In this document: positions 34,354 through 44,606 of the stretch, in pieces
Layout: each line of letters begins with the position of its first letter
Position numbering within the stretch: position 1 is the stretch's first letter
NCBI GenBank assembly: GCA_017480345.1
Contig: JAFVAU010000015.1
Location: 1-51,437 of the forward strand
Direction: 5' to 3'
DNA from: Bacteroidales bacterium
GTDB lineage: Bacteria > Bacteroidota > Bacteroidia > Bacteroidales > UBA932
Length of the DNA: 51,437 nucleotides
Program-made: the position numbers and the translations under genes
The notes under the pieces: model-generated
What the model saw: only the letters and a program-made list of their open reading frames with translations
The model's database searches: none
Told to the model about the DNA's origin: nothing

Positions 34354-37300
34354 ATGCTAAAAACAATCCGTAGAGCCTTCATGACGGCAACAGCCTTCCT
34401 GCTGGCGTCCACTTTTGTGCTGGCACAAAGTCCGCAGACGGTCCAGGGAAAGGTCTCTGACCCTTCCGGTGAACCGGTCATCGGCGCCTCCGTGTTCGTT
34501 AAAGACACCCAGAACGGTGCCATTACCGATGTCAACGGAGCGTACTCTCTCTCCCGCGTCAAGACGGGAGACATCCTTGTCTTCTCCTGTATCGGCTACA
34601 CTTCTCAGGAAATAGCCTGGATGGGGGGGCACTAAATGTCACCCTTCAGGAAGACACTGAAATGCTGGAAGAAACCGTAGTCGTCGGTTACGGTGCCCAG
34701 AAAAAAATGAACTTGTCCGGCGCTGTTTCGTCCGTCAAGATGGACGAAGTGCTGGGAGACCGCCCGCAGCCCAACGTGGCGGCTGCCCTCCAGGGCGCCA
34801 TCCCGGGCCTGTATGTCACTTCCGGCTCCAGCACGCCCGGCCAGACCGGTAAGAGCATCCAGATCCGTGGTACCGCCTCTTTCTCCGGCAGCAGCACCTC
34901 CGTTTCCGGAATCTCCCCGCTCATCCTCATTGACAACGTTCCCGGTGACATCGACGCCCTGAACCCGGAGGATATCGAATCCGTGACCGTCCTCAAGGAC
35001 GCTTCCGCTTCGGCCATCTACGGTGCCCGCGCCGCCGCCGGTGTGGTGCTCATCACCACCAAGCGTCCCAAGCAGGCCGAGAAGGTCAAGATCAACTACT
35101 CCAACAACTTCGGCTTCGTGAACGCCATCAACACGCCTTCCCAGGTAGATGCCGTCACTTATCTGAATATGTACAAGGAGGCCTTTGACACCAATCTGTA
35201 CGGAGCCGCCCAGAGCCAGAACATCGACTCCTGGCTGGGTTACATCCAGAAGTATAAGAACAATCCCGCCTCCCTTTCCTCCGAGGGCAAGCTTACCCCC
35301 AACGGCATCTTCACCGCCGATGCGGACGGCTTGCGTTACTACCTTACGGACGAAGACCAGTACAAGCGTATGCTGGAGACCGGTTTCTCCATGAACCACA
35401 ACCTGGCCGTGACGGGTGCCACCGACCGGATCCGTTTCCGCATCTCCGCCAATGCATACAATGAGAACGGTCCGCTGTACAGCAAAAAAGACATTTACAA
35501 ACGTAAATCCGTCAACGGTGTTGTGTCGGCCGATATTGCAAAATGGTTTACCCAGGAGCTGGACATCTATTACACCCAGCAAAACCGGGAATACCTGAAC
35601 GATGAAGCCGGCGCCCTGTACGGTGTACGTACGCCCAACTTCCTGCCGGACGGCGAGGATCCGCTGGGATACACCATCCGCACACCCCGGAACATCATTG
35701 AAAACTCCAACGTGCGCTATACCAGCATTGCACAGCCCCGTATTTTCACCAAATCCATTTTCCGTCCCATCAAAGGCCTGGACCTGATTTTTGAATACAC
35801 CTACCAGCGCAAGGGAACCGATTACAACTATTTCTCCGGAAAATACACCTATACGGACATCCAGCTCAATGTGCTCAACGGCCCCGAACACGATTATTAC
35901 AACACGCGCCGTTCCATTGAAGACCGGAACAGTATCAACGCCTACGCCACCTACGCCTTCGAGCCTTGGAAAAACCATCACTTCCAGGTGATGGCCGGTT
36001 TCAACCAGGAATACTGGAACTATTCCTACTATGAAACCCGCGCCGAAGACCAGGCCATCCTTTCCATCCCCTCCATGGGCAATGCCCAGGGGAAAGTGAC
36101 CACCAATGACCTGTATCAGGATTATGCCCTGCGAAGCGGCTTCTTCCGTTTCAATTACGATTATGACGGCAGGTATATCCTGGAAGTGAGCGGTCGTTAC
36201 GACGGTTCCTCCAAGTTCCCCAAGAACTCCCGCTTCGGCTTCTTCCCGTCCTTCTCCCTGGCCTGGAACATTACCCGTGAACCCTTCATGCAGGGGACCA
36301 GAGGCTGGCTGGATCTACTCAAACCCCGTTTCTCTTACGGCTCCATCGGCAACCAGTCTTCCGTAGGTTACTATGACTACATCTCTTCTCTGGCCATGAA
36401 TACCCAGGGAAGCACCTGGCTTAGCGGAAATGATAACGGATACGTGACTGTCATCGGCGCTCCAGGCATCATCAGTAACAACTTTACCTGGGAAACCATC
36501 TACACCACCAACGTGGGTCTGGACTTCGCCCTCTTTGGCAACCGTCTCACCGGAGCCTTCGAGTGGTTCCGGCGCGACACCAAGAACATCCTCTCACAGA
36601 GCGTGGCCATGTCCGCCGTCCTGGGCGCCGCTGCACCCATGCAGAATGTAGGTGCCCTGCGCACGCAGGGATGGGAATTCAACGTGAACTGGCGTGGTAA
36701 CATCGGCCGCGACTTCGGTTATCGCGTAGGCTTCAACATCTGGGACTACACGTCCAAAGTGACGTCCCTCAAGTTCAACGAAGAAAAGAACCTGGATTAC
36801 CTCTATGTGGGTAAAACCGTCGGGGAAATCTGGGGTTACGAATCTGATGGCTTCTACACCGTGAGCGACTTCTCCGACCTGGCCACCTGGGCTCTCAAGG
36901 ACGGTGTAACCACCGTAAGCGGTGTTTCTCCCCGCCCCGGCGACTACAAGTTCCGGAACCTCCACGACAACCAGTACGGCGAAGATGACGTAAACAACAT
37001 CAACACCGGCAAGAACACGGCTGACGAACCCGGAGACCGCAGGGTGATCGGTAACACGACGCCCCGCTTCCAGTATGGCGTGAACTTGGGCATCAACTTC
37101 AAGGGCTTCGACCTCAGCGTTATGCTCCAGGGAGTAGGCAAGCGCGACTACTTCAACAGCGGTCCCTACTTCTATACCTATAACTCATCCGATCCCATGT
37201 GGCATCCTGTTTACACCGGAACGGACAATTACTGGAAACCCAAGAGCACCGACGCCTCCAGCCCCGACTACTATGTAGCCGAGAATCCCAACGCCACCCT

Positions 37301-37583
37301 TCCCCGTATCTATGGTAACGTGGGCAACGCCGGCTACAACCGCCGCACCAACACCCACATGCTTGCCAAAGCCTCTTATCTGAGAGTGAAGAATATCACC
37401 CTGTCCTACACCTTCCCCCAAAGATGGATGAACAGTATTTATGTAAGTAATCTCCGCGTCTATGTCAGCGCAGAGAATCTCTTCACCTTTACCAGCCTGC
37501 CCAAGGGAATCGACCCTGAAACCCTCAGTTGGTCATATCCGCTGTACCGCACGGTTTCCTTTGGTTTGAACCTCACTTTCTAA
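34354..37583 (+). CDS. susC: SusC-like TonB-dependent receptor, frame interrupted at a G7 tract
   Basis: Imports an oligosaccharide through the outer membrane with SusD. A signal peptide (MLKTIRRAFMTATAFLLAST, ending VLAQ) and a CarboxypepD_reg-like domain (VQGKVSDPSGEPVIGASV) precede the plug (EETVVVGYGAQKKMNLSGAV, SIYGARAAAGVVLITTK) and the barrel, which ends SFGLNLTF. The reading frame stops at 34635, right after seven G at 34623-34629. Adding one G joins it to the frame 34662-37583 and restores GYTSQEIA...LNVTLQEDTE, the normal family sequence, giving 1076 residues. It is either phase-variable, a recent mutation, or a sequencing error. Confidence 0.9.
34623..34629 (+). repeat. Homopolymeric G7 tract in susC
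   Basis: Seven consecutive G immediately before the premature stop TAA 34633-34635. Eight would restore the full reading frame. Confidence 0.85.
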
Positions 37584-37596
37584 AGCTCTGACAGAT

Positions 37597-39702
37597 ATGA
37601 AAAAGATTCTATATGCCATATCCCTCACCGCCCTTTTGATGGGAGTGAGTTCCTGTAACGACGCCTATCTGGACCGTACGCCGAAGGGTGCCATCACGGA
37701 AGCATCGGCCTTTGCCTCCTATGAGTCCAGCGCGGCCTATGTCCTTACGCTGTACGATGTATTCAACGGCTATACTTTCCTCCAGGGACCGTCCTGCCTT
37801 GTGAACAGTCCGCTGGCTACATCTACCCGTGACCTGTATTCCGGCCTGCTGGACAACTACAACAGCGGCTGGTCAACCATCTCCAACAGTTTTGCCAACC
37901 AGACGGAAGTAATTCCCACATCGGCCAATTCCTATTCCTACCCGTACGTGTGGATCCGTCGGGCCAATATCCTGCTGGACCATCTAGACGAGATGGAAGC
38001 TACCGATGCTCAGAAAAAACACCTGGAAGCCATCGGACGTTTCTTCCGCGCCTTTGCCCACTATGCCCTCCTGGTAAACTACGGAGACTGCATCTATGTG
38101 GACGAGACGGTTACGGACGACTCCGAAGTGATGACCGCCTCCCGGAATTCCCGTCAGTTTGTAGCCGACAAAATTTACAATGAGCTGGACTGGGTGATTT
38201 CCAACATCCAGGACGATCTGGCCGCCCCCAACACCATCAACAGCGATGTGGCCAAAGCCATGATGTCCCGCTTCTGCCTCTTTGAAGGCTCCTGGAGGGA
38301 GTATCACCAGGTGGCCGATGAAAGCGGTACGGTAACCAAGGCCCAACTGCTCGCACGCTGCGTTTCCGTCTCCAAGGAGCTGGCCGACAAGTACCCGAAT
38401 CTCTATACCGGAGACAGCAACGACAAGCATCCCGGCAAAGGCTGGGGCCAGATGTGGACTCGCGACGACTTGGGCAATGTGCCCGGCGTTCTCCTGTACA
38501 ATAAGTATGTGGAGGATGTGAAGCAGCACCGTATGGGTCACTACGAGCACATTGCATCGGCCTGTCTTGAAATGCCCCAGAGCACCGTAGACCTTTACCT
38601 GCCCGTGGACGGCCTGCCCATCCACAACGCCGCCGTAAAGACGTACGACTATGACGGGGTCACGAAGAGTTACACCGAATCGGCCGCTCCGTACGATTAT
38701 GCCAACGCCGACCCTTACAAGACTTTCCGCAAGCGCGACCCGCGCCTGTGGCAGATGGTGGTCCCTCCGTATAAGGTGATTCGCGAAGCCAATGCCAACC
38801 TGTGGAATCCCGATGAGAATTCCGACGGAAAGTATCTGGAATTTGTGAACCAGTTTACCCCCCGCGGCGTGAAGCAGGACAACGGCTACCTGGTTCCCAA
38901 CTTCAGCGTGGACTATCACCAGATCGAGAGTCACAAGTCCCTTCCTTCCACCAACTGGGCCGGCAATATCCTACCCAACGTCCCGCACACCCAGAGTGGT
39001 GCTGCCGGCGGTCCCGGTTCCAAAGACGGCAAGATTGGTTACTTCAACACCTTCCCCTTCCAGAAATGCAAGAGCGGCTACTTTGTATGGAAGCAGGTGG
39101 CCAACTGGGACAAGCAGAACTCCACCTTCGTGATGGACGTGGCCGACAAGCCGCTGTTCAAGATAGAAGAAGTACTGCTGAACTATGCCGAGGCCGCCTT
39201 CATGACCGGAGCGTTCAACCAGAGCGTGGCCGATGCCACGATCAATAAACTGCGTGACCGCGCCGAGGTAGGCCGCATGACCGTGGCCAACATCAATGCC
39301 AACTTCGACCCCGACCGCGATCCTTCCGTGGATCCCGTACTCTGGGAAATCCGCCGCGAGCGCCTGATTGAGCTCATGGGCGAGAGTTTCTCTTTCGAGG
39401 ATGTCCGCCGTTGGAAGAAGGCCGACTGGTTCGTGAACAAGCACCAGTATGGTGTATGGGTGAATGCTGACGATATGGCCAACGTGGAAACCCACACGGG
39501 CGGAAGCACCGGCCTGATGGACAACGCTACCCATCTGGAAGCTTCTGCTGCCACCGTAGCCGCCCAAGGCGGTGGTCACCTGTACTACTTCCTGGATCCT
39601 GTCAAGGCAGGAAAGGGCTGGCTGGACAAGTACTACCTCTTCCCGATTCCTTCGGAAGAACTATTGCTGAACACCAATCTTAAGCAAACCACCGGATGGT
39701 AA
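37597..39702 (+). CDS. susD: SusD/RagB-family glycan-binding lipoprotein
   Basis: 701 residues. The lipobox LLMGVSSC anchors it at the cell surface, where it forms the lid of the SusC channel and binds the glycan. Typical features are the N-terminal LDRTPKG, TPR-like helices with YPYVWIRRANILLDHL, and the C-terminal IRRERLIELMGESFSFEDVRRW and YYLFPIPSEELLLN. It starts 14 bases after susC and overlaps sulfatase 3 by 7 bases, so the three are one operon. The ligand is unknown; the company of sulfatases suggests a sulfated glycan. Confidence 0.95.
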   Translation: MKKILYAISLTALLMGVSSCNDAYLDRTPKGAITEASAFASYESSAAYVLTLYDVFNGYTFLQGPSCLVNSPLATSTRDLYSGLLDNYNSGWSTISNSFANQTEVIPTSANSYSYPYVWIRRANILLDHLDEMEATDAQKKHLEAIGRFFRAFAHYALLVNYGDCIYVDETVTDDSEVMTASRNSRQFVADKIYNELDWVISNIQDDLAAPNTINSDVAKAMMSRFCLFEGSWREYHQVADESGTVTKAQLLARCVSVSKELADKYPNLYTGDSNDKHPGKGWGQMWTRDDLGNVPGVLLYNKYVEDVKQHRMGHYEHIASACLEMPQSTVDLYLPVDGLPIHNAAVKTYDYDGVTKSYTESAAPYDYANADPYKTFRKRDPRLWQMVVPPYKVIREANANLWNPDENSDGKYLEFVNQFTPRGVKQDNGYLVPNFSVDYHQIESHKSLPSTNWAGNILPNVPHTQSGAAGGPGSKDGKIGYFNTFPFQKCKSGYFVWKQVANWDKQNSTFVMDVADKPLFKIEEVLLNYAEAAFMTGAFNQSVADATINKLRDRAEVGRMTVANINANFDPDRDPSVDPVLWEIRRERLIELMGESFSFEDVRRWKKADWFVNKHQYGVWVNADDMANVETHTGGSTGLMDNATHLEASAATVAAQGGGHLYYFLDPVKAGKGWLDKYYLFPIPSEELLLNTNLKQTTGW

Positions 39703-41150
39703 AATTATCCCACGCACTACTTTTAGCAGGAGGCGCCGCAACGGCGGCCTCCTGCTCTTCCAACAAAGCGGAAATTCCGCCGGAGCGCCCCAACGTGCTC
39801 TTTATCCTGGCCGATGACCTGGGCTGGGGAGACCTGGGCTGCTACGGGCAGGAGCGCTTCTCCACGCCCAACATCGACGCCCTGGCAGCGGCCGGCCTCC
39901 GTTTCACCCAAAGCTATTCCGGCACCACGGTGAGCGCCCCTTCGCGCTCCTGCCTCATTACAGGAACCCACAGCGGACATACCGCCATCCGCGGAAACCG
40001 GGAGCTGGCTCCGGAAGGACAGTTCCCCCTTCCCGCCGGTGCCCAAACCCTTTTCCATGACTTCCGGAACGCCGGTTACACCACCGGCGCGTTCGGAAAA
40101 TGGGGACTAGGCTTCGTGGGCAGCAGCGGAGACCCTGAGGCGCAGGGTGTGGACCGGTTCTACGGATTCAACTGCCAGCTGCTGGCCCACAGTTACTACC
40201 CGGACCACCTCTGGGACAACGGGAAGCGGATAGAACTTCCCGACAACCGGAACGATGACAGCTATGGCAGCGGCTCCTATGCCCCGGACCTGATCCACGC
40301 CAAGGCGCTGGAGTTCCTGGAGGGGGCCGCGCAGGACGGGAAACCCTTCTTCCTGTGGTATCCCACCACCATTCCGCATGCAGAGCTGCTGGTTCCGGAA
40401 GACAGCATCATCCAAAACCTCCGGGGAAAATATCCGGAAACGCCCTTCCAAGGCGCCCGTCCCGGAGACCCCTACTTCCTGAAAGGGGCCTATGTGGCCC
40501 AGGAACACCCCCACGCCACCTTTGCCGCCATGGTTTCCCGCCTGGACCACTATGTGGGGGAGCTGGTGGACCGGCTCAAGGAACTGGGCCTGTATGAGAA
40601 CACCCTCATTATCTTTTCCTCCGACAACGGCCCGCACCTGGAAGGCGGGGCCGATCCGGATTTCTTCAACAGCAACGGACCCTGGAGAGGTTATAAACGG
40701 GATGTGTATGAGGGCGGTATCCGCGTTCCCCTGATTGTTTCCTGGCCCGGACACATTGCCCCCGGCACCCAGACGGATTTCCTCTGCTCTTTCTGGGACC
40801 TGATGCCCACCTTCCGGGAGCTCACTGGCAGCGGATCGGCCGAAGGAATGGACGGGGTGAGCCTGCTTCCGCTCCTCACCGGTGCGAAAGGTCAGAAAGA
40901 ACACGACTATCTGTACTTCGAGTTTCAGGAAATGAACGGCCGTCAGGCCGTTCGGCAAGGGCCGTGGAAGCTGGTCCACATGGCCATCCGTTCCGACAAT
41001 CCCCGTCTTGAACTGTACAATCTGGATGAAGACCCGGGAGAGACCCATGACCTGAGCGCTTCCATGCCCCGGAAGGTGCAGGAACTCAAGGCCCTGATGG
41101 ACCAGGCCCATATTCCCAACCCGGACTTCCCGGTTCTGAAGGGAGAATAA
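39696..41150 (+). CDS. Ser-type sulfatase lipoprotein, third of three
   Basis: 484 residues. The lipobox ATAASC is followed by ADDLGWGDLGCYG, the signature SAPSRSCLITG with the Ser that becomes formylglycine, GKWGLG, and SDNGPHLEGG. It resembles the arylsulfatase A-like S1 group. ATG 39696 overlaps the susD stop (ATGGTAA). Its TAA directly abuts the TAA of convergent sufD, with no base between. Confidence 0.92.
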   Translation: MVKLSHALLLAGGAATAASCSSNKAEIPPERPNVLFILADDLGWGDLGCYGQERFSTPNIDALAAAGLRFTQSYSGTTVSAPSRSCLITGTHSGHTAIRGNRELAPEGQFPLPAGAQTLFHDFRNAGYTTGAFGKWGLGFVGSSGDPEAQGVDRFYGFNCQLLAHSYYPDHLWDNGKRIELPDNRNDDSYGSGSYAPDLIHAKALEFLEGAAQDGKPFFLWYPTTIPHAELLVPEDSIIQNLRGKYPETPFQGARPGDPYFLKGAYVAQEHPHATFAAMVSRLDHYVGELVDRLKELGLYENTLIIFSSDNGPHLEGGADPDFFNSNGPWRGYKRDVYEGGIRVPLIVSWPGHIAPGTQTDFLCSFWDLMPTFRELTGSGSAEGMDGVSLLPLLTGAKGQKEHDYLYFEFQEMNGRQAVRQGPWKLVHMAIRSDNPRLELYNLDEDPGETHDLSASMPRKVQELKALMDQAHIPNPDFPVLKGE

Positions 41151-41753
41151 TTACAGACTTCTGACCGCTGCTTCGATTTCCTCTTCCCGCCCTTCGGGGA
41201 TCACCGGGGAGAGGAAGGAGAGCATCTGGAGGGTGCGGGCTTCGGCCTCCGGGATGCCGCGGGAGCGCATGTAGAAGAGCTCGTCGGCATTCAGCTGCCC
41301 CACCGTGGCACCGTGGGAGCACTTCACGTCATCGGCATAGATTTCCAGCTGGGGCTCGGTTTTCACCTGGGCTTCCGGGGTGAGGACAATGTTGTGGTTC
41401 TCCTGGTAGGCCTCCGTCTGCTGGGCGTCGGGGGCCACCACGATGGCGCCGTGGAAGCCGATGCGGGCGCTGCCGCCGGCGATGCCGTGGATTTTCTGGG
41501 TGGAATGGCAGCCCGGAGCGCGGTGGTGCATGAGGATGCGGATGTTCACCTGCTCCTCTCCGCCGCTCAGGTAAAGAACCTTCACATGGGCCTGAGCGCC
41601 GGGGCCCACCAAGTCTATGTTCACGTCAATGTCCCGGGACTCTCCCGGCAGCACCACGTACTGCAGGTTCAGGGTTTGCCCGGCCTCCACGCGGAAGAGA
41701 TTGCCGGTCGGGCCGGCAATGACGAACGGATCTATGTATCTGCCATGTCCCAT
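41151..41753 (-). CDS. sufD: Short SufD-like Fe-S assembly scaffold protein
   Basis: 200 residues, less than half of the usual SufD (about 430-450). It has the beta-helix core and the conserved C-terminal part EIYADDVKCSHGATVGQLNA and RSRGIPEAEARTLQ, but lacks the N-terminal helical domain. The frame can be extended into sufC, but that sequence (Cys/Ser/Pro-rich) is a shadow of sufC; ATG 41753, one base after the sufC stop, is the start. It should pair with SufB around the SufC ATPase. No degraded N-terminal part is visible upstream. Confidence 0.85.
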   Translation of the reverse strand: MGHGRYIDPFVIAGPTGNLFRVEAGQTLNLQYVVLPGESRDIDVNIDLVGPGAQAHVKVLYLSGGEEQVNIRILMHHRAPGCHSTQKIHGIAGGSARIGFHGAIVVAPDAQQTEAYQENHNIVLTPEAQVKTEPQLEIYADDVKCSHGATVGQLNADELFYMRSRGIPEAEARTLQMLSFLSPVIPEGREEEIEAAVRSL

Positions 41754-41754
41754 A

Positions 41755-42489
41755 TCAGAACTGGTCAAAGCCTTTGGATTCGATGGCGTCGATGAGGTCC
41801 CGGCCACCGGTGTACACGATGCGGCCGGCCTTGAGCACATGCACCACGTCCGGCTGCACATATTCCAGCAGCTTGTGGTAGTGGGTGATGATGATGGCGC
41901 TCTTGGAGGGCGTGCGGAGGGTGTTTACGCCATCGGCCACTATCTTGAGGGCGTCCACATCCAGGCCGCTGTCCGTCTCGTCAAGAATGGAGAGATCGGG
42001 GTCCAGCAGGGCCATCTGGAATATCTCGTTGCGCTTTTTCTCGCCGCCGGAGAAGCCCACGTTCACTTCCCGCTTGGCAAATTCCGGCTTCATCTGCACC
42101 AGGGCCATCTTCTCCTTCATGAGTTTGAGGAAGTCTCCGGCCTTGAGTTCAGGGAGGCCCTGTGCCCCCCGCTTGGCGTTCACGGCGGCCTTCATGAAGG
42201 CGGTGATGGTGACGCCCGGAATCTCTATGGGATACTGGAAACTGAGGAAAAGACCCGCCCAGGCACGTTCCTCTGGACTCAGGGCCAGCAGGTCCTGTCC
42301 CTTGTAAAGGACGCTGCCCTCCGTGACCTCATAGTCCGGCCGGCCGGTAAGGACGGCACTCAGGGTGCTTTTTCCCGCACCGTTAGGGCCCATGACGGCA
42401 TGCACCTCTCCCGGGCCGATATGAAGGTCTATCCCCCTGAGTATTTCCTTGTCGCCAATCTTGGCATGAAGATTCTTGATATCCAGCAT
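41755..42489 (-). CDS. sufC: Fe-S cluster assembly ATPase SufC
   Basis: 244 residues. A soluble ABC ATPase of the SufBCD scaffold. Walker A GPNGAGKSTL (residues about 36-45), signature FSGGEKKRNEIFQ, Walker B LSILDETDSGLD, and the H-loop ITHYH are intact. It lies between the PnuC-like gene (one base) and sufD (one base) in one operon. Confidence 0.95.
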   Translation of the reverse strand: MLDIKNLHAKIGDKEILRGIDLHIGPGEVHAVMGPNGAGKSTLSAVLTGRPDYEVTEGSVLYKGQDLLALSPEERAWAGLFLSFQYPIEIPGVTITAFMKAAVNAKRGAQGLPELKAGDFLKLMKEKMALVQMKPEFAKREVNVGFSGGEKKRNEIFQMALLDPDLSILDETDSGLDVDALKIVADGVNTLRTPSKSAIIITHYHKLLEYVQPDVVHVLKAGRIVYTGGRDLIDAIESKGFDQF

Positions 42490-42490
42490 A

Positions 42491-43108
42491 TTATCTTTGT
42501 TTTCGATACAATTTTATCCACGTGGCCAGCGACCACAGGCCGTTAATCAGGTACAGGGCGCTCACAACGGACATGAGCACATTGCCCACGCTCAGGTGCA
42601 AGGCAATCTGCGTAAGGTTCACCAGCAGCCAGGCCATCCAGCAGTCCCACTTCTTCATGGCCGACAGGAGCTGCGCCAGCAGGATGAGCACGGTGACGCA
42701 GGAGTCCAGGTAGGGGTGCGGATCGGCCGGGAAAAGACGGTCCAGCGTCCAGCCCCAGACGGCGGCCACCACAAGCACGGACACGATGGCCAGCACCCGC
42801 TGGTTCCAGCCCAGCATACTTACCTTGAGACTGTTGTCGGCTGCTTTTTCCTCTTCCCGGGGATGCGTCCAGCGGTAATGGCCCAGCAGGTTGATGGCCA
42901 GCGAGACCGGCTGCAGCAGCAGGCTGGCGTACAGGTTCCGGTGCCAGAACAGCAGGAAGAGCGCCGCCGTGTAGAGGTAGCCCACCCAGAAGTTGTATTT
43001 GGAATTGCGCCCGGCCAGGAACACGCAGGTGAGCCCCAGGACCGATGAAATGAGGTCCAGCAGGAGCACCGGGCGGCCGGCAATTTCAAATATGATGGTG
43101 TCTAACAT
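42491..43108 (-). CDS. pnuC: PnuC-like nicotinamide riboside transporter within the suf operon
   Basis: 205 residues with about seven hydrophobic segments. The resemblance to PnuC (nicotinamide mononucleoside/riboside or thiamin facilitated diffusion) rests on NSKYNFWVGYLYTAALFLLF, the following LGHYRWTHP, and the WDCWMAWLLVNLTQIALHL helix. The frame extends to 43144, but ATG 43108 lacks the repeat-encoded residues and is preferred. It lies between sufB and sufC, which are normally adjacent. Confidence 0.7.
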   Translation of the reverse strand: MLDTIIFEIAGRPVLLLDLISSVLGLTCVFLAGRNSKYNFWVGYLYTAALFLLFWHRNLYASLLLQPVSLAINLLGHYRWTHPREEEKAADNSLKVSMLGWNQRVLAIVSVLVVAAVWGWTLDRLFPADPHPYLDSCVTVLILLAQLLSAMKKWDCWMAWLLVNLTQIALHLSVGNVLMSVVSALYLINGLWSLATWIKLYRKQR

Positions 43109-43120
43109 TCTTTTGTATTT

Positions 43121-43147
43121 GAGATGCCCGGTCATGCCGGGCATGAC
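43121..43147. repeat. REP-like palindrome between sufB and pnuC
   Basis: GAGATGCCCGGTC-ATG-CCGGGCATGAC. Arms ATGCCCGG/CCGGGCAT pair around five bases, and an alternative GTCATGC/GCATGAC pairing is also possible. The same outer sequence recurs at 46561-46588 inside the EPSP synthase gene. Confidence 0.65.
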
Positions 43148-43150
43148 ATT

Positions 43151-44587
43151 TTAACCAACTGAACCTTCGAGGGATACCTGCAGGAGTTTTTGCGCCTCCA
43201 CGGCAAATTCCATGGGAAGACGACTGAGCACCTCGCGCGCATAGCCGTTCACAATGAGCCCCACGGCTTCTTCCGGGCCGATGCCCCGCTGATTGCAGTA
43301 GAAGAGCTGGTCCTCCGATATTTTGGAGGTGGTGGCTTCGTGCTCCACCGTGGCGGTAGGGTTCTGCGACTGAATCACGGGGAAGGTATGGGCCCCGCAG
43401 CGGGAACCGATGAGGAGGCTGTCGCACTGGGAATAGTTGCGGGCACCCTGGGCTCCCTTGCCCATTCTCACCAGCCCCCGGTAGCTGTTCTGGCTCACCC
43501 CGGCCGATATGCCCTTTGACACGATGCGGCTCTTGGTGCCCCGGCCCAGGTGGACCATCTTGGTGCCGGTATCGGCCTGCTGGTGGTTGTTGGTGACGGC
43601 CACCGAATAGAACTCCGAGGAGGAAAAATCCCCCTTGAGGATGGTGGAGGGGTATTTCCAGGTGATGGCGCTGCCGGTTTCCACCTGGGTCCAGCTCAGG
43701 TGGGAGCCGTCTCCCTTGCAGATGCCGCGCTTGGTCACCAGGTTCAGGATACCGCCCTTGCCGTCGGCGTCTCCGGGGTACCAGTTCTGAACGGTGGAGT
43801 ATTTGACATCGGCCCCTTTTTCCACGACGATTTCCACCACGGCGGCATGCAGCTGCTGCTCGTCCCGCATGGGGGCGGTGCAGCCTTCCATGTAGGAGAC
43901 GTAGGAGTCTTCATCGGCCACGATGAGCGTGCGCTCGAACTGGCCGGTGCCGCGGGCGTTGATGCGGAAATAGCTGCTCAGCTCCATGGGACAGCGAACC
44001 CCCTTGGGGATGTAGCAGAAGGAACCGTCGGAGAAGACGGCGCTGTTGAGGGCCGCGAAATAATTGTCCGTGGGCGGAACCACCGTGGCCAGGTACTTGC
44101 GCACCAGGTCCGGATGCTCCTTCACGGCCTCCGAGAACGAGCAGAAGATGATGCCCTTCTCCGCCAGGGTTTTGCGGAAGGTGGTGGTGACGGACACGGA
44201 GTCAAAGACGGCGTCCACGGCCACCACGCCCGCCAGCACGTCCCGCTCCTTGAGCGGAATGCCCAGCTTGTCGAAGGTTTCCGCCAATTTGGGGTCTATC
44301 TCCTTGGGGCGGTCCTTGTCTTTCTTTGGGGCGGCAAAATAGATGATGTCCTGAAAATCAATCTCCGGCAGGTCCAGATGCGCCCAGCGGGGCTGCGGCA
44401 TCTTCTGCCAGGCGCGGAAGGCGTTCAGGCGGAATTCCAGCAGCCACCCGGGCTCCTCTTTCCGGGCCGATATGAGCCGGATAATCTCTTCGCTGAGGCC
44501 CTTGGGCAGGAACTCCTGCTCCACGTCCGTCACGAAGCCTTCCTTGTATTCTCCGGAGGTGAACTGCTGTATGATATCTTCTGCCAT
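43151..44587 (-). CDS. sufB: Fe-S cluster assembly scaffold protein SufB
   Basis: 478 residues, full length. Central scaffold on which clusters are built. It shows [19 protein letters not shown], the segment [39 protein letters not shown], the beta-helix core, and SRCGAHTFP with [16 protein letters not shown] at the C terminus. It is the first gene of the operon sufB-pnuC-sufC-sufD; no sufS or sufE is in the window. ATG 44587 is 8 bases from its -7 box. Confidence 0.96.
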   Translation of the reverse strand: MAEDIIQQFTSGEYKEGFVTDVEQEFLPKGLSEEIIRLISARKEEPGWLLEFRLNAFRAWQKMPQPRWAHLDLPEIDFQDIIYFAAPKKDKDRPKEIDPKLAETFDKLGIPLKERDVLAGVVAVDAVFDSVSVTTTFRKTLAEKGIIFCSFSEAVKEHPDLVRKYLATVVPPTDNYFAALNSAVFSDGSFCYIPKGVRCPMELSSYFRINARGTGQFERTLIVADEDSYVSYMEGCTAPMRDEQQLHAAVVEIVVEKGADVKYSTVQNWYPGDADGKGGILNLVTKRGICKGDGSHLSWTQVETGSAITWKYPSTILKGDFSSSEFYSVAVTNNHQQADTGTKMVHLGRGTKSRIVSKGISAGVSQNSYRGLVRMGKGAQGARNYSQCDSLLIGSRCGAHTFPVIQSQNPTATVEHEATTSKISEDQLFYCNQRGIGPEEAVGLIVNGYAREVLSRLPMEFAVEAQKLLQVSLEGSVG

Positions 44588-44595
44588 AGGGACTG

Positions 44596-44603
44596 CAAAG
44601 ATA
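44596..44603 (-). promoter_or_regulatory. -7 promoter box of the suf operon
   Basis: TATCTTTG followed by C on the minus strand; 8 bases before the sufB ATG. Confidence 0.7.
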
Positions 44604-44606
44604 CGC

